Positions 1 to 9,199 of a stretch of 64,000 nucleotides of DNA are shown in pieces. The DNA lies in the NCBI GenBank assembly GCA_010671905.1, contig JAAHII010000001.1:930001-994000 (forward strand). The letters are read 5' to 3'. The translations under genes were made by a program, and so were the position numbers. Below the pieces are notes generated by a model. The model did no database searches, was not told the origin of the DNA, and saw only the letters and a program-made list of their open reading frames with translations. The DNA comes from Leptolyngbya sp. SIOISBB (GTDB lineage: Bacteria; Cyanobacteriota; Cyanobacteriia; Phormidesmidales; Phormidesmidaceae). The stretch's first letter is position 1, and every line of letters begins with the position of its first letter.

Positions 1-110
1 TTGACAACTAGTAGACAGACAGAGGCCTCAACGACGAGGCTTCGCATTCTGTCTGCAGCGTTGCAAAATAGACTTGATATTGCATTACAGAGCGGTCAAA
101 CAGGCAAGCC

Positions 111-1913
111 ATGAATAAACGACAGCGGTTAACAGCTTGGTGCTTGGTGGGTGTGCTGCTGACCGTTGGCTGGCATGGACTCAGCTTAGGCGGACAACCC
201 GGTTATGCGAGTCAAGCATCGTTAACGACCCAAGGTCAACTGGATGAGTCAATCCCCCAACAAGCGGCGGCCGAAGAGCTGAGTTTGCCAGAATCAGAAG
301 ATTCTGTAGACAGCGAATCGACTGAAGCAGAGACGCTGAACTTGCCTGACTTTGAACCGCAACTGCCCGGCGAGAGTTTACCGGCAGAGGTTCCGGCGGA
401 AGCCGATGAAGACTGGAATGAAGTTGACATTGAATCGACCGGCACGGAAACTTCACCGCCGAAAACTACCAAGCAACAACAGATTTTGATGACGGCGGAT
501 GAGCATTATTTGGCCGGCGATCGCGAGACGGCTGAAGTGCTGTATCGCCAGGTCAAAGATGCGATTTGGCGAATTGATCCAGCCTCACTGCGCCCCCTCC
601 CCATCACGGATCCGGCGGATCTATCGCCTGCCGGTGAAGTGTATTGGCGTGAGGCCCAGGCTGGTTACGAGTTGGGGCTCGTTCACCGGACGTTGGTACC
701 GCTCGAATTGTTGGTTGAGGAACAGCCGGAATTCATTCCGGCCCAAGTTTTTTACTCGCAATATCTGATCGAAAATGAGCGAGCCGATGAAGCCGACGCC
801 ATCTTAGATCGAGCACTTATGCTCTATCCCAGCCAGCCTGAGCTATTGCAGGCCCGGACCCGCGCTCAGATGGCCATGGAACAGTGGATCGAAGCCGCCA
901 TCACCGCTAAACAGTTTGCCTTGCTCAATCCTGAGCATCCAGACTATGCCGAAATGGAAGCTCTGAGTGAGCAAAATCTTGATCGATTTCGGGCTGAGAT
1001 GAATGAAGAGTTGACCGGTAACTTAATCGGCAACATCATCACCGGTGCGGCTGGTCTGGTGTTGACGGGCGGCCTCATTGGCCCTTACACCGCGCTGAAC
1101 TCAGCACTGATTTTGCTGCAAGGGGAGTCGGCGGTCGGGGCGAGCGTGGCGGAACAAGCCAAAGCTCAGTTACCGATGATGAGCGATCGCCAGGTGGATG
1201 AATACCTAAATGGGATTGGCCAACACTTAGCGAGTTTGGCCGGTCGTGACGAATTCAACTATGAGTTTTATGTGATTGATGATCCGGGCCTGAATGCCTT
1301 TGCCCTTCCTGGCGGCAAGGTTTTCATCAATTCTGGAGCCATTCTAAAAACGCAGTCAGAGGCCGAGCTGGCCGGGCTGGTCGCCCACGAACTAGCCCAT
1401 GCGGTGCTCTCTCATGGCTTTCAGATGGCGACGAATGGCAATTTGATCGGCAGTCTCGCGAGCGTCATCCCCATTCCCGAAGTGGGTGGTCTGGCGGCCA
1501 ATTTAGCGTTCAGCAGTTACTCACGGCAGATGGAACGTCAGGCCGATATCTTGGGAACCCAGTTACTCTCTGCCGCTGGGTACGCGGCTGATGGGTTACA
1601 CAGCTTGATGATCACGCTACAAGAAGAGGCGGGCGATCGCGGCGGTATTCAATGGTTTGCTTCGCATCCGGCACCGGCGGAACGGGTCGATTATCTCAAG
1701 CAAATTGTGGAAGTGGGCGGCTTTAATCGCTATGCCTACGAAGGGGTAGCTCCACACTTGGATATTCAGCAAAGGGTTGCACGGCTGTCCACCAACGACG
1801 AGGCGATCGAAACGACTGAAGACGACGAGACCGCAGCCAGTGAGGAAACTGAAGCGACCAACGAGCGTGAAGAGTCCGAGGAAATTGAGGAAACCACAAA
1901 TGAGGACAGTTAA
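111..1913 (+). CDS. M48 family metalloprotease with TPR region
   Basis: A 600-residue secreted or periplasmic zinc protease of the M48 (BepA-like) class, probably used in envelope protein quality control. An N-terminal hydrophobic segment (about residues 8-25) looks like a signal peptide. An acidic low-complexity stretch follows, then TPR-like helices around residues 125-290. A glycine-rich hydrophobic segment lies near 305-325, ahead of the peptidase domain. The zinc motif HELAH is at residues 426-430 and the downstream metal-binding Glu is in MERQAD (E475), so the active site looks intact. The C-terminal 45 residues are Glu-rich and not part of the family core. The next gene follows on the same strand after about 110 bases. 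Ribosome-binding support for the ATG at 111 is weak, but the signal peptide starts there. Family is confident; substrate is unknown. Confidence 0.88.
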   Translation: MNKRQRLTAWCLVGVLLTVGWHGLSLGGQPGYASQASLTTQGQLDESIPQQAAAEELSLPESEDSVDSESTEAETLNLPDFEPQLPGESLPAEVPAEADEDWNEVDIESTGTETSPPKTTKQQQILMTADEHYLAGDRETAEVLYRQVKDAIWRIDPASLRPLPITDPADLSPAGEVYWREAQAGYELGLVHRTLVPLELLVEEQPEFIPAQVFYSQYLIENERADEADAILDRALMLYPSQPELLQARTRAQMAMEQWIEAAITAKQFALLNPEHPDYAEMEALSEQNLDRFRAEMNEELTGNLIGNIITGAAGLVLTGGLIGPYTALNSALILLQGESAVGASVAEQAKAQLPMMSDRQVDEYLNGIGQHLASLAGRDEFNYEFYVIDDPGLNAFALPGGKVFINSGAILKTQSEAELAGLVAHELAHAVLSHGFQMATNGNLIGSLASVIPIPEVGGLAANLAFSSYSRQMERQADILGTQLLSAAGYAADGLHSLMITLQEEAGDRGGIQWFASHPAPAERVDYLKQIVEVGGFNRYAYEGVAPHLDIQQRVARLSTNDEAIETTEDDETAASEETEATNEREESEEIEETTNEDS

Positions 1914-2021
1914 GCTTTGCCTCAGTGAATAACCGCATAGAGTTAGGCCAAGTCTTGTGCTTGCCTGCCTCGATTCTTGAACTTCTGAATTAGGATAACG
2001 ATAAGCGCTGAGGAGTTCTTG

Positions 2022-2858
2022 ATGACTGAGGATGGACCAACGCCAATGCGGCAAAGTCAACTGCTGCAGCAACTGGTGCTCGATTTGGTAACGACCGAGG
2101 AGTTGGGCAAGCTGTCGCATTTTTTAGTGGATGTCAAGCAGCATCAGGTTGAAGGGTTTGTCTGTAAAAAAAGACTGCTCAGCTTCGAGACGATTCCTGT
2201 GATGTGGGTACAAGTCGAATCTGTCGGGCAAGACAGCATCCTCGTCCGTTATAACGACAGCGCCATTTCTCAACGCTTGGATGCCGCGATCGCTCTAGAG
2301 CAGCAAACCATCTGGTCAGACAGCGGTAATGAAGTCGGAAAACTGGTTGATTACTGTATTGATCTCTCAACCGGTGCAATTACTCAATACCTCTTCACCG
2401 CTCCGGGATGGCAAGGGTTGACCGATGGCCTTTACACCTTTGCGCCCACAGCGGTCGTCAGTGCGGGCAAAAAACGCATTATGGTACGCCAAGCCGCTCT
2501 GGCCCAAGCCGAGCAGTTTATTCCAGGCGTGCAAGAGCGAGTGCAAAAAGTTTGGCAGCAAGACGTTGCACGCACTCGTCAGGATATGCAAGGGGCGATC
2601 GATAGCACCCGAGAAGTGGCCGAGCAGGTGCAAACCCAAGCGCAAAAGCTAACTGAACAGGCTCGCAGTCAATTTGGCCAAGTGTTTGGCCAGGTCAAAA
2701 AGCGTAGTAAAAACTTGCGATCACAAGTGAATGATCGATTTGCGGATGCTGCCTCTGGTTTCGATAATGTCCGGCGGCCCAACACTAAACAAGTCCCTGG
2801 GAACACCATTGACGTTGATTCAGAAGAGATCTGGCCCGATGAGGAAGAGACACCTTAG
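2022..2858 (+). CDS. PRC-barrel domain protein
   Basis: A protein of 278 residues with two PRC-barrel-like segments (about residues 20-90 and 95-165), recognised by the pattern of a short beta barrel around 'ELGKLSHFLVD' and 'EVGKLVDYCIDL'. A long amphipathic, Gln- and Arg-rich helical region follows (about 170-250), then an acidic tail. PRC-barrels are small adaptor domains found in RNA-processing and photosynthetic proteins. The specific role here is unknown. I chose the ATG at 2022 over the TTG at 2019 because AGGAG at 2011-2015 is correctly spaced from it. It follows the M48 protease gene on the same strand. Confidence 0.75.
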   Translation: MTEDGPTPMRQSQLLQQLVLDLVTTEELGKLSHFLVDVKQHQVEGFVCKKRLLSFETIPVMWVQVESVGQDSILVRYNDSAISQRLDAAIALEQQTIWSDSGNEVGKLVDYCIDLSTGAITQYLFTAPGWQGLTDGLYTFAPTAVVSAGKKRIMVRQAALAQAEQFIPGVQERVQKVWQQDVARTRQDMQGAIDSTREVAEQVQTQAQKLTEQARSQFGQVFGQVKKRSKNLRSQVNDRFADAASGFDNVRRPNTKQVPGNTIDVDSEEIWPDEEETP

Positions 2859-3377
2859 CCCCTGCTGCCATCCAAGAATCTATGGTCTCTATTTATTAGT
2901 ATTCCTAACACGTAAGCATAGTTGAAGGCCTCTAGGGATAATGCTTTGGCAGCATCAACTTTTTTGGCAGCACGTAGGTATCAACCAAAGACGGAAAGCA
3001 CAATGCTGATGGCTTCCTTGAACTCGCGTTCCTTCTCTTAGAAATAGCTTTAACATGCATGAGCTAATGCATACGCTAAAAAGTTATCACAATCTCTGCA
3101 AGCTTTTTCTTGAAGCATTTTGGCCGATCCTTAACCCTCGCGGACTACCCATTACAGAAAATGAATTTAAAGTTTTGCTTGGATGGACTGGCAAGGCAAT
3201 GAAATCGAAACTCCGATGAATTTTCTAGTCTGCATATTTTTGAAGGTTATCAAAACAATATGAGATGTGGAAGCGTGGCATTGAAGTGCAAACAAAAATA
3301 AAGGAATGAAATAAATGTGTTCCTCTGAATTCAGATCGATATACTCTCACTAAGAGTTTTTTACGGATTCTTTCTAG
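2859..3377 (+). other. AT-rich intergenic stretch
   Basis: About 520 bases, visibly richer in A/T than the flanking housekeeping genes. It contains one short open frame, listed separately at 3055-3219. I see no RNA gene, insertion sequence or clear terminator. The compositional shift continues through the pentapeptide gene to about 4800. Confidence 0.5.
3055..3219 (+). CDS. possible small hypothetical protein
   Basis: An ATG-initiated open frame of 54 codons inside the AT-rich gap. The peptide has a plausible mixed composition (for example 'LFLEAFWPIL' followed by 'ENEFKVLLGW') but matches nothing I recognise. There is no Shine-Dalgarno-like sequence before the ATG. It may equally be a decayed fragment of a transferred gene. 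Confidence 0.25.
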   Translation: MHELMHTLKSYHNLCKLFLEAFWPILNPRGLPITENEFKVLLGWTGKAMKSKLR

Positions 3378-3497
3378 ATGAAATGTAAGCAAATTGCTCA
3401 AGTCATTGGATTCTTGGTGCTCCTATCATTATTTTCTAGTAAAAAAAACTCTCCTTTTATGTGGGCAAATCTTTCTTCTCCAGAGCCCATTTCCTAA
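3378..3497 (+). pseudogene. detached signal-peptide segment of the pentapeptide gene
   Basis: An ATG at 3378 opens 39 codons encoding a basic-plus-hydrophobic leader (MKCKQIAQVIGFLVLLSLF) and ends at TAA (3495-3497). The same frame then continues without another stop through 'ERLNEIIQTQECESC' into the pentapeptide protein at 3561. The leader therefore looks like the original N-terminus of that protein, cut off by one nonsense codon (for example CAA to TAA). Confidence 0.6.
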
Positions 3498-3560
3498 GAA
3501 AGACTCAATGAAATCATTCAAACGCAGGAGTGCGAATCTTGTGCCATCTTTCAAGCAGAT

Positions 3561-4454
3561 ATGTCTGGACTAGATTTGTCAGGAGGATATTTCAGAAATG
3601 CCACGATTTCATATTCTCAATTGGTTGGCAGTAGCCTAATAGAAGCGAATTTTGAATCCGCAATAGTGTATGAGACAGAATTCTTTGAGGCCGATCTAAG
3701 GTTAGCTAATTTCAGGAAGGCACGGCTGAATTTTAGCGATTTTAGTTATGCAAACATGTCAGATGTTGATCTAGAAGACTCATATATCACGAGCAACTTT
3801 AGAAATACTAATTTAGAGAGGGCTAACCTTTCAAATGCTGAAATCCAGAGAGCAGACTTTGCAGGAGCAAACTTAACAGATGCGAACTTTTTTAACTCCA
3901 ATCTGAGAACTGCATCATTCGTTAATACTGATTTAAGAGGTGCCCAATTCGACCAGGCGGCTTTTGAGGTTGTTGTTTATGATGCACGTACTGAGTTTCC
4001 AGATGGGTTCTCTCCCTCTGAAGTTGGGATGTATTTGCTGGCATCATATTCCTCAGTAGTAGAAGTTTACGTTGACTTTGCAATACTGGTAGAGCTAAAG
4101 GAACAAAATTTGACTGGCATGAATGCTAGCTATTCTAGGTTTCATGCTGATTTCTTCAGAGCAACTCTAGACCAAGCCTTTTTTGAAGAAGCCAATCTCT
4201 TCCGTTCTAACTTTACAGAGGCTAGTGTTATTGACACCTGCTTTATCAATGCTCACTTAAGAATGACAGATTTGACACGGGCTGATTTTCAAGGTGCTGA
4301 TTTTCGAGGTGCTGACTTGTGGCTTGCCGTTATAGATGAGACGAACTTTCAAGGGGCAATTTACAACGAAGAAACTCGATTTCCAGAAGACTTTGACCCA
4401 GCAGCGGCGGGAGCCATTTTGTCTGATGGACCTTCTGATGCTTGCTCACCTTGA
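3561..4454 (+). CDS. pentapeptide-repeat protein
   Basis: About 297 residues built mainly of A(D/N)LXX pentapeptide repeats, which fold as a right-handed quadrilateral beta helix. Two repeat blocks (about residues 1-140 and 185-275) are separated by a non-repeat insert. The insert and the C-terminus share the motif 'TRFP(E/D)DF', typical of cyanobacterial members of the family. The upstream frame is open back to a TAA at 3495 and beyond it encodes a signal peptide, so the ATG used here is probably internal and the gene may be inactive or mislocalised. Base composition is lower in G+C than its neighbours, which suggests transfer. Function of the family is generally unknown. Confidence 0.8.
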   Translation: MSGLDLSGGYFRNATISYSQLVGSSLIEANFESAIVYETEFFEADLRLANFRKARLNFSDFSYANMSDVDLEDSYITSNFRNTNLERANLSNAEIQRADFAGANLTDANFFNSNLRTASFVNTDLRGAQFDQAAFEVVVYDARTEFPDGFSPSEVGMYLLASYSSVVEVYVDFAILVELKEQNLTGMNASYSRFHADFFRATLDQAFFEEANLFRSNFTEASVIDTCFINAHLRMTDLTRADFQGADFRGADLWLAVIDETNFQGAIYNEETRFPEDFDPAAAGAILSDGPSDACSP

Positions 4455-4905
4455 GAGCTGTGTTTTAAGCTCAACAGGAAATTCTTTGTCTAGTTGCCCT
4501 CATTGCCAGGTCAGCTCTTCCGTTTCTGGTCTCGAACTGCGGTTTATTTATTACCGTCAAGGAGCTAATGGGGACATTGACAGACTAGATTTATGAACTT
4601 TTGAGGGAGTGCTCAAACCCTCAATGTGGAAACCTAACTCCCCCCCCCTTAAAGCATCAACTCAATCAACGAAAGCCACGTGATGTGCATACTCCAACTA
4701 GGGATAATTGAGTATTACAGAATTCTTAGATTTGGTATAGCAAGTACTATCGAACCTGATGATTTGAGTATCATGGCCCTTTCTTCAAATGTAATAGTTG
4801 TCTAAACCCTTGTAGCAACCAGACGAAAACTCCTAGCTGGTTGCGTGAGCACGAGCGTAATGATGTTGACGTCTAAAAACTGCCGTTATTAATTGATGAT
4901 GTTCC
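4455..4905. other. intergenic region with one hairpin
   Basis: A 450-base gap between convergent genes. The only structure I see is an 8-bp perfect inverted repeat, GCAACCAG (4815-4822) with CTGGTTGC (4837-4844), and a 14-base loop. It may help end transcription of one of the converging genes, but there is no clean T-run. Confidence 0.4.
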
Positions 4906-6177
4906 CTAAGCAGACCTGGAGGTCAGAGACTGAACACCCTGCTGCTCACGCAACCGTAAAGCCCGTTGATAATCATGCAATGCGCCTTCGGCATCGTCAG
5001 CTGCTGCCCGCGCTTGAGCCCGACTGATATAAGCCTCAGTCAAATTAGGATCAAGCTGTAGTGCTTGAGTAAAGTCTGCCAACGCAGCTTTAGCATCGCC
5101 CAACTGAAAATACGCGTTCCCTCGATTGTTGTAAGCTTCAGCCGACTTAGGGTCGCGCTGAAGGGCTTGGTCAAAATCTTGGATGGCCGATTCAAATTGC
5201 CCCGCTTGCAGGCGTAAAATCCCCCGATTGTTGTAGATGCCTGATCGCTTGGGCTCGATCGAGAGGGCCTTCGTATAATCAGCGATCGCGCCATTCGCAT
5301 CCCCCAATTCTGCCCTCAGCTTACCGCGACTGTTATAAATTTCGGCCAGTTGGGGCGCTGAAGTCATCGTCTTTTCATAGGTCTGCGTCATCCCTGACAT
5401 TGTCGGAGGAGCGGTTGCTGCCGCCCCTGATGGTCGCGCCGAAACCGCTTGCTGCGGCAGCTCTGCCGTCAGTCGCATCACCTGCTGATAGTCTGCTACA
5501 GCCCCGTCAGTGTCGCCCAACTTATGACGCAACAAGCCGCGATTGCCATAAGCTTCGACAAACTGCGGATTCAGCTCGATCGCTTGGTTCATATCTGCGA
5601 TCGCTTGATAAAAGTTGCCCAAATGCATGTGGGCGAGTCCACGACTGTGAAAGGCATCTGACAAGGTGGGCTTGTAGGTCAGAGCGGTATCAAAGTCCGC
5701 GATCGCTTGATGATAGTCCTCTAACTGCAGATAAGCACAACCTCGCCAGAGATATACCTTGGCGAATTTTGGGGAGTACGCGATCGCCTGTTCAAAATCG
5801 CGAATTGCCGCCGTATAACTAGCCTGAATTAAGTACGCTAAGCCTCGACCACCGTATGCTTTTGCAGAGGTTGGTTCAATTTGTAAGGCAGCCTCAAAGT
5901 CAGCCATCGCAGCGACGTAATCACCCATCTTGCGATGAAGATTGCCCCGGTTGAGGTAAGCATTGACGTAATCAGGATTTAGATTCAACGCGTCGGTAAA
6001 GCCAGTCAACGCTTCTTGTGTTCGCCCCAAATCCCCCAAAGCGCAAGCTCGATTGTAATGAGCCTTACTGTACTCTGGCTCTAGCTTCAAGACTTGATCA
6101 AAAAGGACAACTGCTTGATCCAGTTCACCCCGTCGTGCCCGATCAATTGCCTCATTGAGTATGGTCTTCCATTGCAT
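4906..6177 (-). CDS. tetratricopeptide repeat protein
   Basis: A 423-residue protein made almost entirely of TPR units of 34 residues with the usual G/A/Y pattern ('AYGNRGLLRHKLGD', 'AYNNRGNAYFQLGD'). I count six to seven repeats in residues 1-235. A Pro/Ala/Thr-rich linker (about 243-280) follows, then three to four more repeats to about residue 405. There is no signal peptide, membrane segment or enzymatic domain, so it is most likely a cytoplasmic protein-interaction scaffold. It stands alone, convergent with the pentapeptide gene and 620 bases from the next gene. Partners cannot be deduced. Confidence 0.85.
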   Translation of the reverse strand: MQWKTILNEAIDRARRGELDQAVVLFDQVLKLEPEYSKAHYNRACALGDLGRTQEALTGFTDALNLNPDYVNAYLNRGNLHRKMGDYVAAMADFEAALQIEPTSAKAYGGRGLAYLIQASYTAAIRDFEQAIAYSPKFAKVYLWRGCAYLQLEDYHQAIADFDTALTYKPTLSDAFHSRGLAHMHLGNFYQAIADMNQAIELNPQFVEAYGNRGLLRHKLGDTDGAVADYQQVMRLTAELPQQAVSARPSGAAATAPPTMSGMTQTYEKTMTSAPQLAEIYNSRGKLRAELGDANGAIADYTKALSIEPKRSGIYNNRGILRLQAGQFESAIQDFDQALQRDPKSAEAYNNRGNAYFQLGDAKAALADFTQALQLDPNLTEAYISRAQARAAADDAEGALHDYQRALRLREQQGVQSLTSRSA

Positions 6178-6797
6178 GTTGGCAACTCAATCCCTTTGAG
6201 GCATGCCCCAGTACCTGCTGCCGAACGGACACCAGCTCAGTCGAATTCCACAAGCTTCGGTATTTACGTACATCTACTTTTAGCGCATCTCAACCACAAT
6301 AATCAAAAAAATTGCCTGTGAGCAGCAGCTTAGTGACAGGTTGACTAACTTACTTGTCGATTGCGAAAGCCTTGGCATGACAATCAGCTATCAACAATGT
6401 AAGCTTGGACTTCAAACCACTTCTACCCTAATCGAAAGCACTCCTACTCAAGGCGTCACCAATAACTAGGTTCACGCAATCTTTACAAACTTCCTATCAA
6501 TCTTTGACCAGCCTATATGAATTAACGTGTAGATTCCCGGTTGTGTCATACGCAAACAAGCTTGGAAATACCGGTGACTACCCATGTGCATGAATTGACC
6601 CGTGGATGGATCGCCCTCTACTCATCGACAGCCCATCGATTAGCTCAATTCCGATCGCTGAAATCCACAGCCAACGAGACCTGTCCTGCCAACCTCTGAA
6701 TGCTGAACGTAGCTCGACGATGGCAACCAAATTCTGGACCGCAGAGTGAAGGGAAGAGATGTCACATCAGACTGCTCGTCAGGCCAAGACATCGTGA
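6178..6797. other. 620-base intergenic region
   Basis: This lies between the TPR gene (upstream side) and the 3' end of the deaminase gene. I see no open frame with coding character, no tRNA-like fold, no array of repeats and no clear promoter. Confidence 0.4.
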
Positions 6798-8162
6798 CTA
6801 GGCAGAGAGTAATTGTAACGCCGCTTGATTGTGTCGCTGAGTGAGCTTTTGTAAGTCGATGGTGGTGAGGCGACCTTGGTCAACCACGCGATGACCATTA
6901 ATAAAGCTGTAAGCAACTTGATCAACGTGACAAAATAACAGCGCCGCGACCGGATCATGAACAGCAGCTCCGGCGAGAGAGGGTTGCTCAAGATCAACCG
7001 CAATAAAATCAGCCGCCATATTCGGAGCCAAGCTGCCAATATCATCTCGTCCGAGCACTTGAGCACCCCCTCTGGTGGCGATCGCCAACGCTTCTCTGGC
7101 CGTTAATGCCCCCGGGGCCTCATCCCTGACCCGAGCAGCTAGCATCGCCATCCGGGCTTCTTGCATTAAGTGACCAGCATCATTAGAGGCCGAACCATCG
7201 ACCCCGAGACCGACTGGAATCTGAAGATTCAACATTTTGCGAATCGGGGCAATGCCGCTGGCCAAGCGCATATTGCTGCAGGGACAGTGAGCGACCCCCG
7301 TGCCCGTCGCCGCGAACTTCTGCAGGGAACGGTCGCTCAACTTGACACAGTGAGCATGCCAGACATCGTCACCGAGCCACCCTACTGATTCAGCATATTC
7401 GCCCGGAATTTGCCCAAACCGCTCCAGACTGTAATTGACGTCGCTAACATTTTCAGCCAGGTGAGTGTGTAGCCGCACCCCCGCATGGGCGCGAGCCATA
7501 GCAGCAGATTCGCGCATGAGATCCTGCGACACGGTGAAGGGGGAACAGGGTGCCAACGTGATCCGCAGCATCGAGTAGCGCTCATTGTCGTGATACTGCT
7601 CAATGAGTCGCTGACAGTCTTTCAAAATGAACTCTTCGGCTTCGACCAAGCCATCGGGTGGCAGTCCACCCTGGCTCTCGCCAATGCTCATGCTGCCGCG
7701 ATTGGCATGAAAGCGCAGCCCGATCGCTTTAATTGCCTGGATTTCATCGTCCAGAGTGCAGTCATTGGGAAACAGATAGTTGTGGTCACTGGCCGTGGTG
7801 CAGCCCGATAAGATCAACTCTGCCGCCGCCATTTGCGCGCTCGTCTGCAGGATATCCGCAGTAATGTTTGACCAGAGAGGATATAAGCTCTGTAGCCACT
7901 GAAACAGTTCATGGTCTTGGGCTGAGGGAATGACTCGCGTCAGGGTTTGGAAGAAATGGTGATGGGTATTGACCAACCCTGGCAGCACGATGTAGCGATC
8001 GCCCAAATCCAACACTTCATCAGCGGTATCAGGCAACTCAGCGGTCGTGCCGACCTGTTCAATCACGTTATCGCGCACAAAAAGTGCACCCTGGCGAATT
8101 TCGCGCTGCGCATCGTCAAAGGTCGCTAGGGTGTGGATGTTTTTGACCAAAAGAGTTGTCAC
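6798..8162 (-). CDS. 8-oxoguanine deaminase (amidohydrolase)
   Basis: A 454-residue metal-dependent amidohydrolase of the AtzA/TrzN group, best matching 8-oxoguanine deaminase. That enzyme hydrolyses 8-oxoguanine to uric acid and salvages or detoxifies oxidised purine. Metal ligands are visible: the His cluster at 67-69, H232/H234 in 'HTHLAE', 'HAHC' at 269-271, and D322 in 'GVDGSASND', which is the signature of this subfamily. Length is normal for the family. It is transcribed away from the TetR gene, with a shared 390-base region containing a palindrome. Alternative calls are hydroxyatrazine ethylaminohydrolase or another guanine deaminase-like enzyme; substrate is inferred from motif likeness only. 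Confidence 0.82.
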   Translation of the reverse strand: MTTLLVKNIHTLATFDDAQREIRQGALFVRDNVIEQVGTTAELPDTADEVLDLGDRYIVLPGLVNTHHHFFQTLTRVIPSAQDHELFQWLQSLYPLWSNITADILQTSAQMAAAELILSGCTTASDHNYLFPNDCTLDDEIQAIKAIGLRFHANRGSMSIGESQGGLPPDGLVEAEEFILKDCQRLIEQYHDNERYSMLRITLAPCSPFTVSQDLMRESAAMARAHAGVRLHTHLAENVSDVNYSLERFGQIPGEYAESVGWLGDDVWHAHCVKLSDRSLQKFAATGTGVAHCPCSNMRLASGIAPIRKMLNLQIPVGLGVDGSASNDAGHLMQEARMAMLAARVRDEAPGALTAREALAIATRGGAQVLGRDDIGSLAPNMAADFIAVDLEQPSLAGAAVHDPVAALLFCHVDQVAYSFINGHRVVDQGRLTTIDLQKLTQRHNQAALQLLSA

Positions 8163-8420
8163 GCGATTACTTCCTCAAGGTTGCCGACTGGTGTCATCGT
8201 TCCCCCGAGACCTCAGAGCCGGAGCGAACGCCTCATCATACTGTTGCCGGTATGCCTTGGATGTATTGGATTAACCGAAAGTTTCTGATGCGGCATGGTC
8301 AGCCACTAGCCCGATAACCCGCATTCGCTCAGCATCTTACTGGTGTCGCGATCACCGACCATCTAAAAGACAGGGGAGCACGCCTTCCAAAGCAACGGCA
8401 CCTAATACGGCCACGACGAA

Positions 8421-8454
8421 TCACTGTGATGCCGACCGGATGCCATCACAGTGA
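8421..8454. promoter_or_regulatory. 11-bp perfect inverted repeat between divergent genes
   Basis: TCACTGTGATG (8421-8431) is repeated in inverse at 8444-8454 with a 12-base spacer. The two flanking genes diverge, so it is not at the 3' end of either one. An operator or a leader hairpin is more likely than a terminator. The rest of the 8163-8553 gap shows nothing else except the site next to the TetR start. Confidence 0.45.
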
Positions 8455-8523
8455 GGAAAGGCTAGTTAAGCAATGGAGGACGGGTTTCACCCGCGATTAT
8501 CGGCAATCTGGAGAAAAACCAAT

Positions 8524-8549
8524 TTTTATATCGAACGTGTGGTATAAAA
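8524..8549 (+). promoter_or_regulatory. candidate TetR operator / promoter
   Basis: A 26-base imperfect palindrome with arms TTTTATA and TATAAAA ends five bases before the regulator's ATG. TetR-family genes commonly carry an autoregulatory palindrome in this position. The arms also resemble a -10 box. Assignment is by position and symmetry only. Confidence 0.4.
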
Positions 8550-8553
8550 AAAC

Positions 8554-9129
8554 ATGCCTAAAATTGTTGACCATAATTCTTACCGGCGCGAGCTGTTGAC
8601 CCAATGTCTTTCACTGTTCGCAGAAAAGGGATTTGGTGTCGTTACCATGCGACAAATCGCCAACAGTCTGGGCGTTTCTACCGGCACGCTCTATCACTAC
8701 TTCCCCAACAAAGAGAGCATCTTCATGCAATTAGTTGAAGAGTATTGCAGCAAAGATGTTGCTGAGTTTTTTGCCCAAGCGCCAGTGCAGGCAACGCTTG
8801 GGCAAAAGTTGCAGAATTTGATGGCATTTTTTCTCACCAACTATGGGGCTTACCAGCAGCAGTTCTTGATTTGGATCGATTTTTATCAACATTGTCGGCA
8901 CACCGGTAATGCTGACGAAACCGTGCTCCACCAGTTTTGTCAGCAAACCCATCAACGGTTGGCGACTTATTTACAGCTCGCGCCCGAGCAAGTGGATTGC
9001 CTGCTGACCTTTTTGGATGGCTTGCTCTTGCAATGTCTGTATGGGCGTAGTGAGGCAGAAATCACCTGCCAAGCTCATGCATTTATCGACCTCTGTGAAA
9101 ATTGGCCGAGGGTAGAGTCGATGACTTAA
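8554..9129 (+). CDS. TetR/AcrR family transcriptional regulator
   Basis: A 191-residue regulator. The N-terminal helix-turn-helix is clear (residues 8-55): 'FAEKGFGVVTMRQIANSLGV' followed by 'STGTLYHYFPNKESIF', the hallmark of TetR proteins. The C-terminal helical half would bind a small ligand and dimerise. It is divergent from the 8-oxoguanine deaminase gene and lies 70 bases before a DUF4336 gene on the same strand, so either may be its target. A palindrome sits directly before the start codon. The inducing ligand is unknown. Confidence 0.9.
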   Translation: MPKIVDHNSYRRELLTQCLSLFAEKGFGVVTMRQIANSLGVSTGTLYHYFPNKESIFMQLVEEYCSKDVAEFFAQAPVQATLGQKLQNLMAFFLTNYGAYQQQFLIWIDFYQHCRHTGNADETVLHQFCQQTHQRLATYLQLAPEQVDCLLTFLDGLLLQCLYGRSEAEITCQAHAFIDLCENWPRVESMT

Positions 9130-9199
9130 GTCGCTCGCAGTGGCAACAGTCGTCAATGGAATCGATGGATCACGATGTGTAACAACAGGAGCAACGAGG

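Noticed and set aside
1617-2120. Minus-strand open frame of 167 codons
   Set aside because: It spans the end of the M48 gene and the start of the PRC-barrel gene; both are clear in the plus frames, and the peptide has no family character.
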